The notes beneath the pieces were generated by a model. That model searched no databases, was not told the DNA's origin, and saw only the letters and a program-made list of their open reading frames with translations. DNA of 64,000 nt from UBA2357 sp041916775. GTDB taxonomy: Bacteria; Pseudomonadota; Gammaproteobacteria; Burkholderiales; Rhodocyclaceae. The stretch covers positions 1 to 64,000 of the forward strand of contig JAYRYZ010000024.1 of assembly GCA_041916775.1 (NCBI GenBank). The letters run 5' to 3'. A program made the position numbers and the translations under genes. Shown here one piece after another: positions 43,523 to 52,356 of the stretch (its first letter is position 1; the number at the start of each line of letters is the position of its first letter).

Positions 43523-43539
43523 TTGTGCGCTGCAACAAA
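43523..43539 (+). promoter_or_regulatory. Candidate PhaR-type operator 2 of phaP
   Basis: TTGTGCGCTGCAACAAA matches operator 1 (inverted) at all but two positions, with centres 57 bp apart, upstream of the phaP -35 element. Confidence 0.6.
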
Positions 43540-43681
43540 ACAGAAAAGCGAGTCCGTTCAATACTCTGCAGCCCCGACCCACACAGCGGCAGACCACACG
43601 GGACACGATCGCAGGCGCCGCGCGCCAACGTTTCATGCGATCATTCGTCCGCCGCCGCCGGGCGGCAGTTCAACTGTCCCG

Positions 43682-44188
43682 ATGCCGACTCAAGCAATGA
43701 CCAGCCAATCCCAGGACGCCAGCGGCGTCACCCCAGACCCCACCCCAGCGCAGCCGGAAGCGGCGCAGGCCGCCAAGCCCGGCCTCGACCCCCGCGGCCT
43801 GCTGCAGAAGCTGCAGGAGGTTTCGATCACCTTCAGGGAATTCCGCCCGGTCGCATTGCGCATCGACAAGGCCGTCGCCGAACGCTTCCCTGATGTCGAC
43901 CGCAAGGTGATCCGCAGCGCGATGCGCACCCATACCGCCTCGACCCGCTATCTCAAGGCGATGGAGAAGGCCACCCACCGCTTCGACCTCGACGGCAACA
44001 CCTGTGGCGAGGTGGCCGAGGAGCATCGCGCCCACGCAGCGCAGACGCTCAAGGAGCGCTTTGCCGAGGTCGCGCGCAGGAAGCGCGAAGCGCAGAAGCA
44101 GGACGAGGCGCGCCGGCGCGAGGAAGAAGCCGAGCGACGCAAGGCAGAGAAGCTGCAGCAGCTTGTGGGACGATTCTCGCGCAGCTGA
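43682..44188 (+). CDS. ProQ/FinO family RNA chaperone
   Basis: Small RNA-binding protein of 168 residues. A Pro/Ala-rich N-terminus leads into a ProQ/FinO domain (about residues 40-120: ITFREFRPVALRIDKAVAERFP, then TRYLKAMEKATHRFDLDG), which binds structured sRNAs and mRNA 3' ends. A highly basic and acidic C-terminal helix (RRKREAQKQDEARRREEEAER) follows. ATG 43697 is an alternative start. It is convergent with the helicase gene, 12 bp from its stop. Confidence 0.85.
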   Translation: MPTQAMTSQSQDASGVTPDPTPAQPEAAQAAKPGLDPRGLLQKLQEVSITFREFRPVALRIDKAVAERFPDVDRKVIRSAMRTHTASTRYLKAMEKATHRFDLDGNTCGEVAEEHRAHAAQTLKERFAEVARRKREAQKQDEARRREEEAERRKAEKLQQLVGRFSRS

Positions 44189-44200
44189 GCTACGCACGCC

Positions 44201-45841
44201 TCAACGGGCCAACACCGGACCGAGGCAGTTCTCCGCGCGTCGCGACATCACCAGGATGAGCTTCAGCCCGGCGCGTGTGATGCCGACGAAGAGCTTGCGC
44301 CGGGTGAGCGTGTCCAGCGCCTCGAAGTCGATCTCGGTGAAGATCACGCACGGGGCCGACTGCCCCTTGAAGCGGTATACCGAGTCGATGAGGATCTCGC
44401 CTTCGCTGTAGAGCGGGCTGCCGAGGAGGTCGTAGCGCCCGGTGAAGGCGCGCAGCGCATGCGCGCCAAGTCGCGTGAGACCGGTGAAGCGCGAGTGTTC
44501 CCTGCCGCGAAAGGTAAGCAGCGCGATCATGTCGCGCCTGAAGCCCAGGCCGATCGCCCGGGTGATGGCACGTTTGCTGCAGTCGAGTAGTTCATCCGCG
44601 TCCGCCCAGGTGAGCACTTCCACTTCCGCGCCGCCCACCGGGCTACCGGCTGCAAATGCCTGCTCCGGCTCCAGCACCCGGTTGAGCAAGTTGATTGCCT
44701 CGATCGGGCTGCGGTAATTGCCCTCGCTGCGCAAGCTGGGCCAGCCGGGCAGCGCCACCTCGGGGCGATCGTAGAGGTTCTGCATCGGGTCTTCCAGCCA
44801 CCATGCGGCGCCATCCGGCAGCAACAGGCCGAGCAAGCGATCGCGCCAGGCGGGCCTAAAGTCCTGCCCCTCGTCGATGATCAGGACGTCGAAGCGCGCC
44901 TCCTCCGCAATCTCCAACGCGGCGAAGCCGTCTTCAAGCCGCGCGAAGGCATCCGCTCGCGAGAAGTCCGGCAGCTGCCCCACCGCGCGCAACATGCGGT
45001 CGCACAGCTGGTGGTAGCTCGCGATCTCGCAGCCCGGCGGCGCGATCAGGTTGATGTGATCGGCGAGCGGGCGGTTGTAGCAGACATACAGCGGCCGCTT
45101 GCCCGCCGCGAGCGCGTCGCGCAGCACCGCGAGCGCGAGTTGGGTCTTGCCGCTGCCCGCGGTACCGGTCACGCGCAACCTGAACGGCGAAATCTCGAAA
45201 CGTCGTGCCCACTCCGCAAGCCCTCCGGCCAACCGGGTATAGAGCGCATGCGCCTGGCCCACCACGCTGCCGACCTCCGGCACCAGCTCGAGCGCATCGA
45301 CGAGGAAGCGTTCGATGCGCGACAGCACGATATCGTCGATCTCACCTTCACGCAGAATGGACTGGATCACCGCCACGAGCTGCTGACGCCTGCCCGCATC
45401 GACGATGCGCGCCGGGTCGATGCCGGCGCTGCCGGGCTGGCGCACCTGGTAGTCGGGGCAGTACAGCAGGATGTCGACACGTGGCACATGGCCGTCGAGG
45501 TATTGGGTGATGCGCCCGCGCAGCCCTTCGGCGACGCGAGCGAGGTCGGCCGTGACGCTGGTACGACCGCGCCCCGTGCTGCGGAAGAGGCCTGCACCGC
45601 TCTCCTCCAGCAGCCCCGATTTCTGCACCACCAGCAGCAGGCTGCCACGCGGTCCGACGATGATGAAGTCGAGCTCGCCGAACAGCGCAGCCGACGCCTC
45701 CACGCGGGTCCAGTGGATGCCGTGAAAGACGCTGTAGTCATCCGCGAGGCCGTCGGCCAGCAGCGCGAGCGTCTCCAGCCTCCGCGCCAGCGCACCGCCG
45801 GCGGCAAGCTGGCGCCAGCCTTCCGGATGGATGCGTGCCAT
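44201..45841 (-). CDS. NERD-like / superfamily I helicase protein
   Basis: Protein of 546 residues. The N-terminal third has a NERD-like nuclease fold (VEASAALFGELDFIIVGPRGSLLLVVQKSG), a domain often fused to helicases. The remainder is a UvrD/Rep-type ATPase with P-loop VTGTAGSGKTQLAL near residue 225, Walker B VLIIDEGQDFR, SEGNYRSPIEAINLL, and the late motif SVYRFKGQSAPCVIFTE. It probably handles DNA or RNA damage or foreign nucleic acid. It follows the unknown 469-residue gene by 26 bp on the same strand. Confidence 0.78.
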   Translation of the reverse strand: MARIHPEGWRQLAAGGALARRLETLALLADGLADDYSVFHGIHWTRVEASAALFGELDFIIVGPRGSLLLVVQKSGLLEESGAGLFRSTGRGRTSVTADLARVAEGLRGRITQYLDGHVPRVDILLYCPDYQVRQPGSAGIDPARIVDAGRRQQLVAVIQSILREGEIDDIVLSRIERFLVDALELVPEVGSVVGQAHALYTRLAGGLAEWARRFEISPFRLRVTGTAGSGKTQLALAVLRDALAAGKRPLYVCYNRPLADHINLIAPPGCEIASYHQLCDRMLRAVGQLPDFSRADAFARLEDGFAALEIAEEARFDVLIIDEGQDFRPAWRDRLLGLLLPDGAAWWLEDPMQNLYDRPEVALPGWPSLRSEGNYRSPIEAINLLNRVLEPEQAFAAGSPVGGAEVEVLTWADADELLDCSKRAITRAIGLGFRRDMIALLTFRGREHSRFTGLTRLGAHALRAFTGRYDLLGSPLYSEGEILIDSVYRFKGQSAPCVIFTEIDFEALDTLTRRKLFVGITRAGLKLILVMSRRAENCLGPVLAR

Positions 45842-45867
45842 CGCCTCGCCTGGCGTGCCGCGCGCGG

Positions 45868-47277
45868 CTACTCGCGGTCGAAGCCGAGCAGGCGCTTGTG
45901 CACGATGCGCTCGGCGACCACATCCGGCACGTCGCGCTCCCAGTCGCCGCGGCCACGCTTGAGCAGGGCCAGCACCTCGCCCGCGTCGATGTGCAGTTTG
46001 GATTCGTCGTAGTGGGTGATCGGCACCAGCTTGCCGTTCTCGATCAGATGCGCGAGCAGGTGGCGCAGGTGGTGCGGCACCTCGACAGTCTCCAGCGTTA
46101 CCAGCTCGCTCGCCCCGCGCGGGCGCGACGGGTAGGCGTAAACATGTGTATTGTCGGGGAAAAGCTTGCCAAAGGCCTCCAGCATCCCGCCCTCCAGGCC
46201 CTCGTAGTACTTCTCGTCGAAGAGTTGGGTGAAGTCACGCACGCTCAGCACGATGCCGATCGGCTTCTGGGTGTAGCGCCGCAGATACGCGCGCAGGCGG
46301 AAGAAGCGCACATAGTCCGAGATCATCACCGTATAGCCCAGGGACGAGAGCAGATCCACCCGGGCGAGGAAATCGGCATTGTCGACGTTGTCGCCAGACA
46401 CCAACGAATTCATCGTGATCTCGGCGAGCGCCACCATGTGGTCGTTGTCCACCGCGGCGAGCTGGCCGAACTGGATCTGCGCCGACGACATCATGTCGAC
46501 ATTGACGTTGGTCACCGGCTTGAAGGTTCCGCGCATCACCAGTACCGGCTTGCGGTGGAAGAGCTCCCCCGGCACCACCACATCCCCCTGCGGGTTGAAG
46601 ATCACCGCGCGCGTGAGCCAGCTGCGGATGAGGTGCAGGTTCATCAGACGGTTCTCGACCTCTTCGAAATAGGGGCCGGAGAAATGAATCAGGTCCACCT
46701 CGATGCGGTCCGGCGAGAGCCCGTCGGCGAGCCCCTCGACGATCCACTCGGGGTGTACATTGTGGAAGAACGCGCCGTGGATCAGGTTCACCCCGAGAAT
46801 GCCGAGTGCCTCCGATTGCGCCGCGTTGTCGTTGTCCAGCATGCGCACATGCAGGATGATGTCGGACGGCGGCGCCCCCGGGTGCAGCTGCAGGCGCACG
46901 CCGATCCACCCATGGCACTCGTTCTTCTGCTTGAAGCTGCGCGCCGTCACCGTGGCGGCATAGGCAAAGAAGGTGGTGTTGCGCGCACGCACCTTGGAGA
47001 GCCGGCCGACGACCTGGTCGAACTCCTTCTCCAGCATCTGCATCAGGCGTTCGCGGCTCACATAGCGCTCGACCGGCCCGTAGATATCGTCGCTGACCGC
47101 CATGTCGTAGGCGGACATGGTCTTCGCGATCGTGCCGGCCGCAGCGCCCACATGGAAGAAGCGCCGAGCGACCTCCTGGCCGGCGCCGATCTCGACGATG
47201 GAGCCGTACTTGTACTTGTCGAGGTTGATCTCGAGCGCTTTCTGGTCGGTGCTGAGCGAGGCGTCGCGTTTCTGCAT
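45868..47277 (-). CDS. Large conserved-looking protein of unknown function
   Basis: Unrecognised protein of 469 residues with no membrane segment or signal peptide. It starts MQKRDASLSTDQKALEINLDKYKYG and has a Gly-rich patch (EIGAGQEVARRFFHVG), a central RNTTFFAYAATVTARSF, and a C-terminal half with several Asp/His-containing strands. I cannot assign an enzyme class. ATG 47277 is used; GTG 47283 has somewhat better ribosome-site spacing. It is 118 bp downstream of the PuuA-like gene and 26 bp upstream of the helicase, so the three may form one transcript. Confidence 0.7.
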   Translation of the reverse strand: MQKRDASLSTDQKALEINLDKYKYGSIVEIGAGQEVARRFFHVGAAAGTIAKTMSAYDMAVSDDIYGPVERYVSRERLMQMLEKEFDQVVGRLSKVRARNTTFFAYAATVTARSFKQKNECHGWIGVRLQLHPGAPPSDIILHVRMLDNDNAAQSEALGILGVNLIHGAFFHNVHPEWIVEGLADGLSPDRIEVDLIHFSGPYFEEVENRLMNLHLIRSWLTRAVIFNPQGDVVVPGELFHRKPVLVMRGTFKPVTNVNVDMMSSAQIQFGQLAAVDNDHMVALAEITMNSLVSGDNVDNADFLARVDLLSSLGYTVMISDYVRFFRLRAYLRRYTQKPIGIVLSVRDFTQLFDEKYYEGLEGGMLEAFGKLFPDNTHVYAYPSRPRGASELVTLETVEVPHHLRHLLAHLIENGKLVPITHYDESKLHIDAGEVLALLKRGRGDWERDVPDVVAERIVHKRLLGFDRE

Positions 47278-47395
47278 GGTCACGGAATTCCGGAGCTGGC
47301 CTGAAGGTGGGGCACCGCCAGGAGGCTGGCGCCGAAAGTGCGAGCGAGATGATAGCGCGCTTTGCGGCCGGACGCGGCGTGACGGGCAGCAGCGT

Positions 47396-48736
47396 TCAGA
47401 CCTGCAGCAGCAGGTAGCGCCGCTCCCACGGGCTGATCACCTCCATGTATTCACGGAACTCGGACTTCTTGATCGCCCCATAGGCGCGCAGGAACTGAAC
47501 GCCGAACACCTCCGCCAGCGGTTCGCAGGCGAGCATCATGTCGACTGCGTCGTCGAGATGGCGTGGCAGCTGGTGCGGCTGCTCGTAGGCGTTGCCCACC
47601 AGCGGCTCGGCCGGCGAGAGCTGCTGCTTCATGCCGAGGTAGCCGCACGCAAGGCTCGCCGCGATCACCAGATACGGGTTCGCGTCCACGCCGGCAAGCC
47701 GGTTCTCCACCCGCCGCGCCTGCGGCGTGGAATGCGGCACACGCAGCCCGCAGGTGCGGTTGTCGTAGCCCCAGGACAGGTTGATCGGCGCCGAGGTGTA
47801 GGCGGACAACCTGCGGTAGGAGTTCACGTAAGGCGCGAAGAAAGGCATCGCCGCCGGCAGGTAAGTCTGCAGGCCGCCGATGAAGTGGCCGAACGCTGGC
47901 GCAGGACTGCCGTCGGCAAGCGAGAAGATGTTCTGCCCGTTCGTGTCGATGATGCTCTGGTGGATGTGCATCGCGCTGCCCGGCTGGCCCTGCATCGGCT
48001 TGGCCATGAAGGTCGCGTACATGTTGTGGCGGATCGCCGCCTCGCGCACGGTGCGCTTGAAGCAGCACACCTGGTCGGCGAGCAGCAGCGGATCGCCGTG
48101 GTCGAGGTTGATCTCCATCTGCGCCGTGCCCATCTCGTGGATCAGCGTATCGAGCGCGAGGCCCTGCAGCTCGCACCAGTTGTAGACCAGCTCGAACAGC
48201 TCGTCGTATTCGCTCACCGCGTCGATGCTGAAGCTCTGCCGACCCGCCTCGCTGCGACGGGTGCGACCGACCGGCGGCGTAAGGGGGATGTCCTCGTCCG
48301 GCTGCACCTCGACGAGGTAGAACTCCATCTCCGGCGCGATCACTGCAGTCAGGCCCTCAGCCTTGTAGAGCTCCAGGATGCGCTTGAGCGCATTGCGCGG
48401 CGAGAGCAAGGCCGGGGTGCCATCGAAGTTCACGCAATCATGGATGATCTGCGCAGTCGGCTCCTTCGCCCAGGGCACCAGCCGCATGCCGTCCGGGTCG
48501 GGCAGCATGCGCATGTCGGGGTCGGCCACCGAGGTGAAGTCCTCTTCGGGGTAATCGCCGGTGACGGTCAGCGTGAGCACCGCCTCGGGCAGGCGCAAGC
48601 CCTGCGCCGGGTCGTATTTGTGGCGTGGCACGATCTTGCCGCGGGCGATGCCCGCCATGTCCGGCACCAGGCATTCAACCTCGGTGATCCGGTTCTCGTT
48701 GAGCCATTGTTCTATGCGTTCGCTGCTGGTGCTCAT
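47396..48736 (-). CDS. Glutamine synthetase family protein (PuuA-like)
   Basis: ATP-dependent amide ligase related to glutamine synthetase and gamma-glutamylputrescine synthetase. The 446-residue protein has the catalytic beta-barrel motifs IAPEMEFYLVE and HEMGTAQMEINLDHGDPL, GSAMHIHQSI, the ATP/glutamate motif WGYDNRTCGLRVPHS, and ENRLAGVDANPYL. It lacks the adenylylation Tyr block of GlnA and resembles PuuA most, so an amine such as putrescine is the likely acceptor. NtrC-type boxes lie upstream. The start is ATG 48736. Confidence 0.85.
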   Translation of the reverse strand: MSTSSERIEQWLNENRITEVECLVPDMAGIARGKIVPRHKYDPAQGLRLPEAVLTLTVTGDYPEEDFTSVADPDMRMLPDPDGMRLVPWAKEPTAQIIHDCVNFDGTPALLSPRNALKRILELYKAEGLTAVIAPEMEFYLVEVQPDEDIPLTPPVGRTRRSEAGRQSFSIDAVSEYDELFELVYNWCELQGLALDTLIHEMGTAQMEINLDHGDPLLLADQVCCFKRTVREAAIRHNMYATFMAKPMQGQPGSAMHIHQSIIDTNGQNIFSLADGSPAPAFGHFIGGLQTYLPAAMPFFAPYVNSYRRLSAYTSAPINLSWGYDNRTCGLRVPHSTPQARRVENRLAGVDANPYLVIAASLACGYLGMKQQLSPAEPLVGNAYEQPHQLPRHLDDAVDMMLACEPLAEVFGVQFLRAYGAIKKSEFREYMEVISPWERRYLLLQV

Positions 48737-48904
48737 GGGGAGACTCGCTTGTGGGGCTGGATGAATCGGTCAAGGCGCAACGCGTTGCGGACTGGCGTGC
48801 TCACCGCCATCGCCCCAACTTCGTGCAGTCGGCATCTTACTCCCGGCCTCGGCGCACGTAATCCGGAGAGACCCTGAATGAATCTTTCCTGGCACCAAAG
48901 GTTT

Positions 48905-48921
48905 CGCACCAACCCGGTGCA
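48905..48921. promoter_or_regulatory. NtrC-type binding site 1
   Basis: CGCACCAACCCGGTGCA matches the NtrC palindrome TGCACC-N5-GGTGCA with one mismatch. It lies between the PuuA-like gene (minus) and the HhH gene (plus). Confidence 0.65.
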
Positions 48922-48929
48922 AAGTCCAA

Positions 48930-48946
48930 AGCACCAATATAGTGCA
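48930..48946. promoter_or_regulatory. NtrC-type binding site 2
   Basis: On the minus strand this reads TGCACTATATTGGTGCT, close to the sites of the enteric glnA enhancer. It is 25 bp from site 1 centre to centre. I could not find a convincing sigma54 -24/-12 promoter nearby. Confidence 0.65.
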
Positions 48947-49031
48947 TTGAATTTAATGAATATTATTTGTTGCGCACAGGGGCTGTCTCGCGCAGAATGC
49001 GCGCCCCGGTTCAACCTGAGAGCGTCACACC

Positions 49032-50210
49032 ATGTTCACTCACTCCTCGCCCACCCCGGTTCGCTTCGGCCATTGCAACGGCTTCGCATTCGACGGCGAT
49101 TTCGTTCGACTCGACGCCGACCTGGTCGTCACCTCGCCGCTCGAGGCCGGCGCGCACGCGTGGTCGCTACAGTTGCGCGCGGTACCGGCCAACGCAGGGG
49201 GCGACGTGGGTGAGATCACCCTGGCCGAATTGCCTTGCGGCATGCTGTCGCCGGACGAACATGGTCGTATCAGCATCAGCGGCACCGCCATCGCCAGCCT
49301 GCCCGCCGGGGGTGGGGACTACGCCCTGTCGCTTGCGCTCGCCGACGGCGAGGGCTGCGCCGGGGTGTATGACCGGGTGCGCTTCGAGCGCAATGAAGCC
49401 TTCCCGATGCCGCGCCTTGGCGGCACGGTCGGCTACGCATTCGAGGGCGACGTCGTGCGCCTGAGCGTGGAGCGTATCGAGAATCCTCGCGGCAGCGACA
49501 ACCTGAGCGGCACGCTCACGCTTGAGCTGTGGGCACTGACCACGCCCTACCAGGGCGGCCCGTTCAGCGGGGTGCAGTTCGGCTCCGTCACCCTCGGAAC
49601 GCTCGCCGGCCAGGCGAGTTGGAGCGAGGTGGCAGGGGACCTGCCCCGCGCAGAGCTCGCCCCCGGGCAGTGGCAGCTGGTGATGATGCTGCGCGAATGG
49701 ACGCCCGCCGGCTACCTCACGCGCGATTTTTGCAACTTCGCAATGCCGCTGAACATCGCGGAGGTGTCGCCTGCCGCGGAACGACCCACCGCCGCGGATA
49801 ACGCGCCGGCCGCGTCCGTGATCACCGCGCAGATCGCGGAACCCGCCAAGGCGCAGGGGCCCGCCGTTTCAGCGACGCTGGTGCAGCCGGCGCCATCGAT
49901 CAAAGCCGGCCACCCTGCCGTATCCACCCAGGCATCAAAGCCAGCGGCATCCGCCAAGGCAGCCCCGCCTGCGGCGTCGCCCACGACCACACCATCCAAG
50001 GCGCAGGCTGCAGCCAAGGCGCCGAGCGAAGCTGGCGTGTCGCTAAACAGCGCCAGCGAAGCCGAGCTGCTCGCCCTGCCGGGCCTCACCGCGAAACTGG
50101 TGAAGGCCATCATCGCCGGCCGTCCGTGGGCCCAGACCAGTGACCTCATCATGGTCAAGGGCATCGGCCCGAAGATGCTGGAGAAGCTGCGCCCGCTCGT
50201 CCGCCGCTGA
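49032..50210 (+). CDS. Duplicated beta-domain protein with C-terminal HhH
   Basis: Unusual 392-residue protein of unknown function. Two tandem beta-rich units (about residues 10-120 and 125-240) repeat the same order: FxGDxVRL strand, SLQL/TLEL strand, and a closing strand before VYDR or YLTR. A 90-residue Ala/Pro-rich linker follows. The C-terminal 60 residues are a ComEA-type helix-hairpin-helix (SLNSASEAELLALPGLTAKL, then VKGIGPKMLEKLRPLV), which usually binds DNA. There is no signal peptide. It may act as a DNA-binding tether or scaffold. It is divergent from the PuuA-like gene. Confidence 0.7.
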   Translation: MFTHSSPTPVRFGHCNGFAFDGDFVRLDADLVVTSPLEAGAHAWSLQLRAVPANAGGDVGEITLAELPCGMLSPDEHGRISISGTAIASLPAGGGDYALSLALADGEGCAGVYDRVRFERNEAFPMPRLGGTVGYAFEGDVVRLSVERIENPRGSDNLSGTLTLELWALTTPYQGGPFSGVQFGSVTLGTLAGQASWSEVAGDLPRAELAPGQWQLVMMLREWTPAGYLTRDFCNFAMPLNIAEVSPAAERPTAADNAPAASVITAQIAEPAKAQGPAVSATLVQPAPSIKAGHPAVSTQASKPAASAKAAPPAASPTTTPSKAQAAAKAPSEAGVSLNSASEAELLALPGLTAKLVKAIIAGRPWAQTSDLIMVKGIGPKMLEKLRPLVRR

Positions 50211-50258
50211 AGGCGCCGCTGATCGCGCTCATCCCCGCACGCTTCCGTTAAGATGACG

Positions 50259-50307
50259 CGCCCTCTCGGTAGCCCTGGCCTTAAGGCCCGGCGCTGCCGA
50301 GAGGGCG
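50259..50307 (+). terminator. Long extended hairpin after the HhH gene
   Basis: Fifteen-base arms CGCCCTCTCGGTAGC / GCTGCCGAGAGGGCG (one G-U) enclose a further inner stem GGCC-TTAA-GGCC. The structure begins 49 nt after the HhH stop and ends before GTTTGTGC, so the T-run is weak. A terminator or mRNA 3' stabiliser is likely. Confidence 0.6.
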
Positions 50308-50345
50308 TTTGTGCATGCATCTCAAGGTCATCGGACTGAACACCC

Positions 50346-51638
50346 ATGAACGCCATCTTCCTCGCCATCGTCCTGATTGCCTTTGGCGCCGCCGCATGGC
50401 GCCAACTCGGCCACGTTCCGGCAGACGGTGTGCAGGCGCCTATGGAGGCCCTTTCGGCGGGGATGATCTCGTCGGCGAGCGGCGCGGTGGAGCTCGCGAT
50501 CGGCCTGGTCGGGGTCATGACGCTGTTCCTGGGACTGATGAAGGTTGCGGAGGCGGGCGGCATGCTGGTCATCATTGCGAGAGTGATCCGACCACTCATG
50601 ACCCGCCTCTTTCCGGAGGTGCCGCCCGAGCATCCCGCAATGGGCGCGATGGTGCTCAACATGTCGGCGAATGCCCTGGGCCTGGGTAACGCCGCGACGC
50701 CCTTCGGTATTCGCGCGATGCAGGAGCTCGACAAGCTCAACACCCGCCCCGGCACCGCCACCAACGCGATGGCGCTATTCCTCGCGATCAACACCTCCAG
50801 CGTCACCCTGCTGCCCACCAGTGTGATCGCCCTGCGTGCCGCTGCAGGCTCCGCCGACCCGGCCGCGATCCTGCCGACGACATTGTTCGCGAGCATCTTC
50901 TCCACCATCGTCGCAATCATCACCGCATTCGCGCTGCAACGCTTCTTCCCGGTCGGCAAACCGGATAAGGCGGAGCTTGAGATGGAGCGACCGTGGGTAC
51001 AGGCCGACGGCGCCGACATGGCGGCGCAATCGCCCGGAGGCTATCCGGTGTGGGTGTCCGCGGTCGCGCTCGCCGCGCTGCTCGCGATGATCCCGGTGAC
51101 CGTGGTTTGGGGAAGGGCGATGTCGCCGTGGATCCTGCCCAGCCTCATGCTCGGCTTCCTGCTCTTCGGCATGGTGCGTGGCGTGGCGATCTACGAAGTA
51201 TTCGTCGAGGGCGCCAAGGAAGGCTTCAGCGTCGCGTTGCGCATCATTCCGTATCTCGTCGCGATCCTCGTCGCGGTCGGCATGTTCCGCGCCAGCGGCG
51301 CGATGGACGCCCTGGTCGGCACGCTGGGAGGCTTCACTGCCGCCTTCAACCTGCCCCCCGAGGCGCTGCCGATGGCGCTGCTGCGACCGCTATCGGGCTC
51401 GGGTGCCTACGGCGTGATGAGCGCGATCATCAACGATCCGGACATCGGTCCCGACAGCTATGTGGGCATGCTCGTCACCACCCTGCAGGGCTCGTCCGAG
51501 ACGACCTTCTACGTGTTCGCGGTCTATTTCGGCGCGGTGCAGATCCGGCGTATGCGTCACACCCTCGCCGCAGCACTGATCGCCGACGTGTTCGCGGTGA
51601 TCTTCTCGGTCGCCATCTGCAGCTATCTCTTCCTGTAA
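50346..51638 (+). CDS. SpmA-SpmB-type nucleoside-recognition membrane protein
   Basis: Membrane protein of 430 residues that joins the two halves of the spore-maturation SpmA/SpmB (Gate/nucleoside recognition) family. The N-terminal half has NMSANALGLGNAATPFGIRAM and the C-terminal half LLRPLSGSGAYGVMSAIIND plus TTLQGSSETTFYVFAVYFG, each a family signature. About ten hydrophobic segments are present. In non-sporulating bacteria its substrate is unknown. ATG 50346 follows the hairpin at 50259-50307. Confidence 0.82.
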   Translation: MNAIFLAIVLIAFGAAAWRQLGHVPADGVQAPMEALSAGMISSASGAVELAIGLVGVMTLFLGLMKVAEAGGMLVIIARVIRPLMTRLFPEVPPEHPAMGAMVLNMSANALGLGNAATPFGIRAMQELDKLNTRPGTATNAMALFLAINTSSVTLLPTSVIALRAAAGSADPAAILPTTLFASIFSTIVAIITAFALQRFFPVGKPDKAELEMERPWVQADGADMAAQSPGGYPVWVSAVALAALLAMIPVTVVWGRAMSPWILPSLMLGFLLFGMVRGVAIYEVFVEGAKEGFSVALRIIPYLVAILVAVGMFRASGAMDALVGTLGGFTAAFNLPPEALPMALLRPLSGSGAYGVMSAIINDPDIGPDSYVGMLVTTLQGSSETTFYVFAVYFGAVQIRRMRHTLAAALIADVFAVIFSVAICSYLFL

Positions 51639-51822
51639 ACTCATGCCACTGATTCTCGCCGCGACGCGGCGAGCGTGTGCGTGCAAACGCGCCGGGCACA
51701 TTCAGGCCGAACGACTCGGTCGCCCGCAGGGCGGGCACTTCCGCCATCCCTCCGGCCACCATGGCCGTATCAAGCCCCGTCGGCTCCCCGCCGGGGCGGC
51801 TCGCTGAACTCGGGAGACGATG

Positions 51823-52356
51823 ATGAAACCCTGTTGCAGGGCGCCGCGCAGGCGCTTTCTTGCAGCGCTGGGCGGGCTCGCCTTCGTCGCGGCCGCGCCA
51901 CCAGTGCTGGCGACCAACGGCCTGCAGGCCTCCGATCCGCTGCCGCTGCCGCCACCACGCCTGCGCGAGGCGCTCGCCTCGGTGTCGGGCCAGCCGGTGC
52001 TGGTCAACTTCTGGGCGAGTTGGTGCGCGCCGTGCCGAGAAGAGCTCCCCGGCATGGTGGAGTTGGTGGAGCGCCACCCGGAGATCGCGCTCATCACTGT
52101 TGCGGTCGCAGACCGTGCCGCCGACACGCAGCGCTTCCTGGAGCAAACGCTGCTCGACGGCATCGTGGTCGTCCCCGATCACGACCAGCAGATCGCGCGC
52201 GCATGGCGTGCCGGCATGGTGCCCACGACCTACATCCTCGATGCAGCGCATCAGGCTCGCGCGCGCATGGTCGGCGAAGCCGACTGGCGCGACCCGGCCC
52301 TGCGCCGCCGCATTCAGGACATTCTCCTCATCGACGCAAAGGACACATCACAATGA
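51823..52356 (+). CDS. TlpA-type thiol-disulfide protein
   Basis: Secreted or periplasmic thioredoxin-fold protein of 177 residues. A twin-basic signal segment (RRRFLAALGGLAFVAAAPPVLA) is followed by the fold with the active site NFWASWCAPCREELPGM. It likely keeps partner cysteines reduced outside the cytoplasm. ATG 51823 has GGAG six bases upstream, better than ATG 51820. The stop overlaps the transglutaminase start (ATGA), so the two are co-translated. Confidence 0.88.
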   Translation: MKPCCRAPRRRFLAALGGLAFVAAAPPVLATNGLQASDPLPLPPPRLREALASVSGQPVLVNFWASWCAPCREELPGMVELVERHPEIALITVAVADRAADTQRFLEQTLLDGIVVVPDHDQQIARAWRAGMVPTTYILDAAHQARARMVGEADWRDPALRRRIQDILLIDAKDTSQ

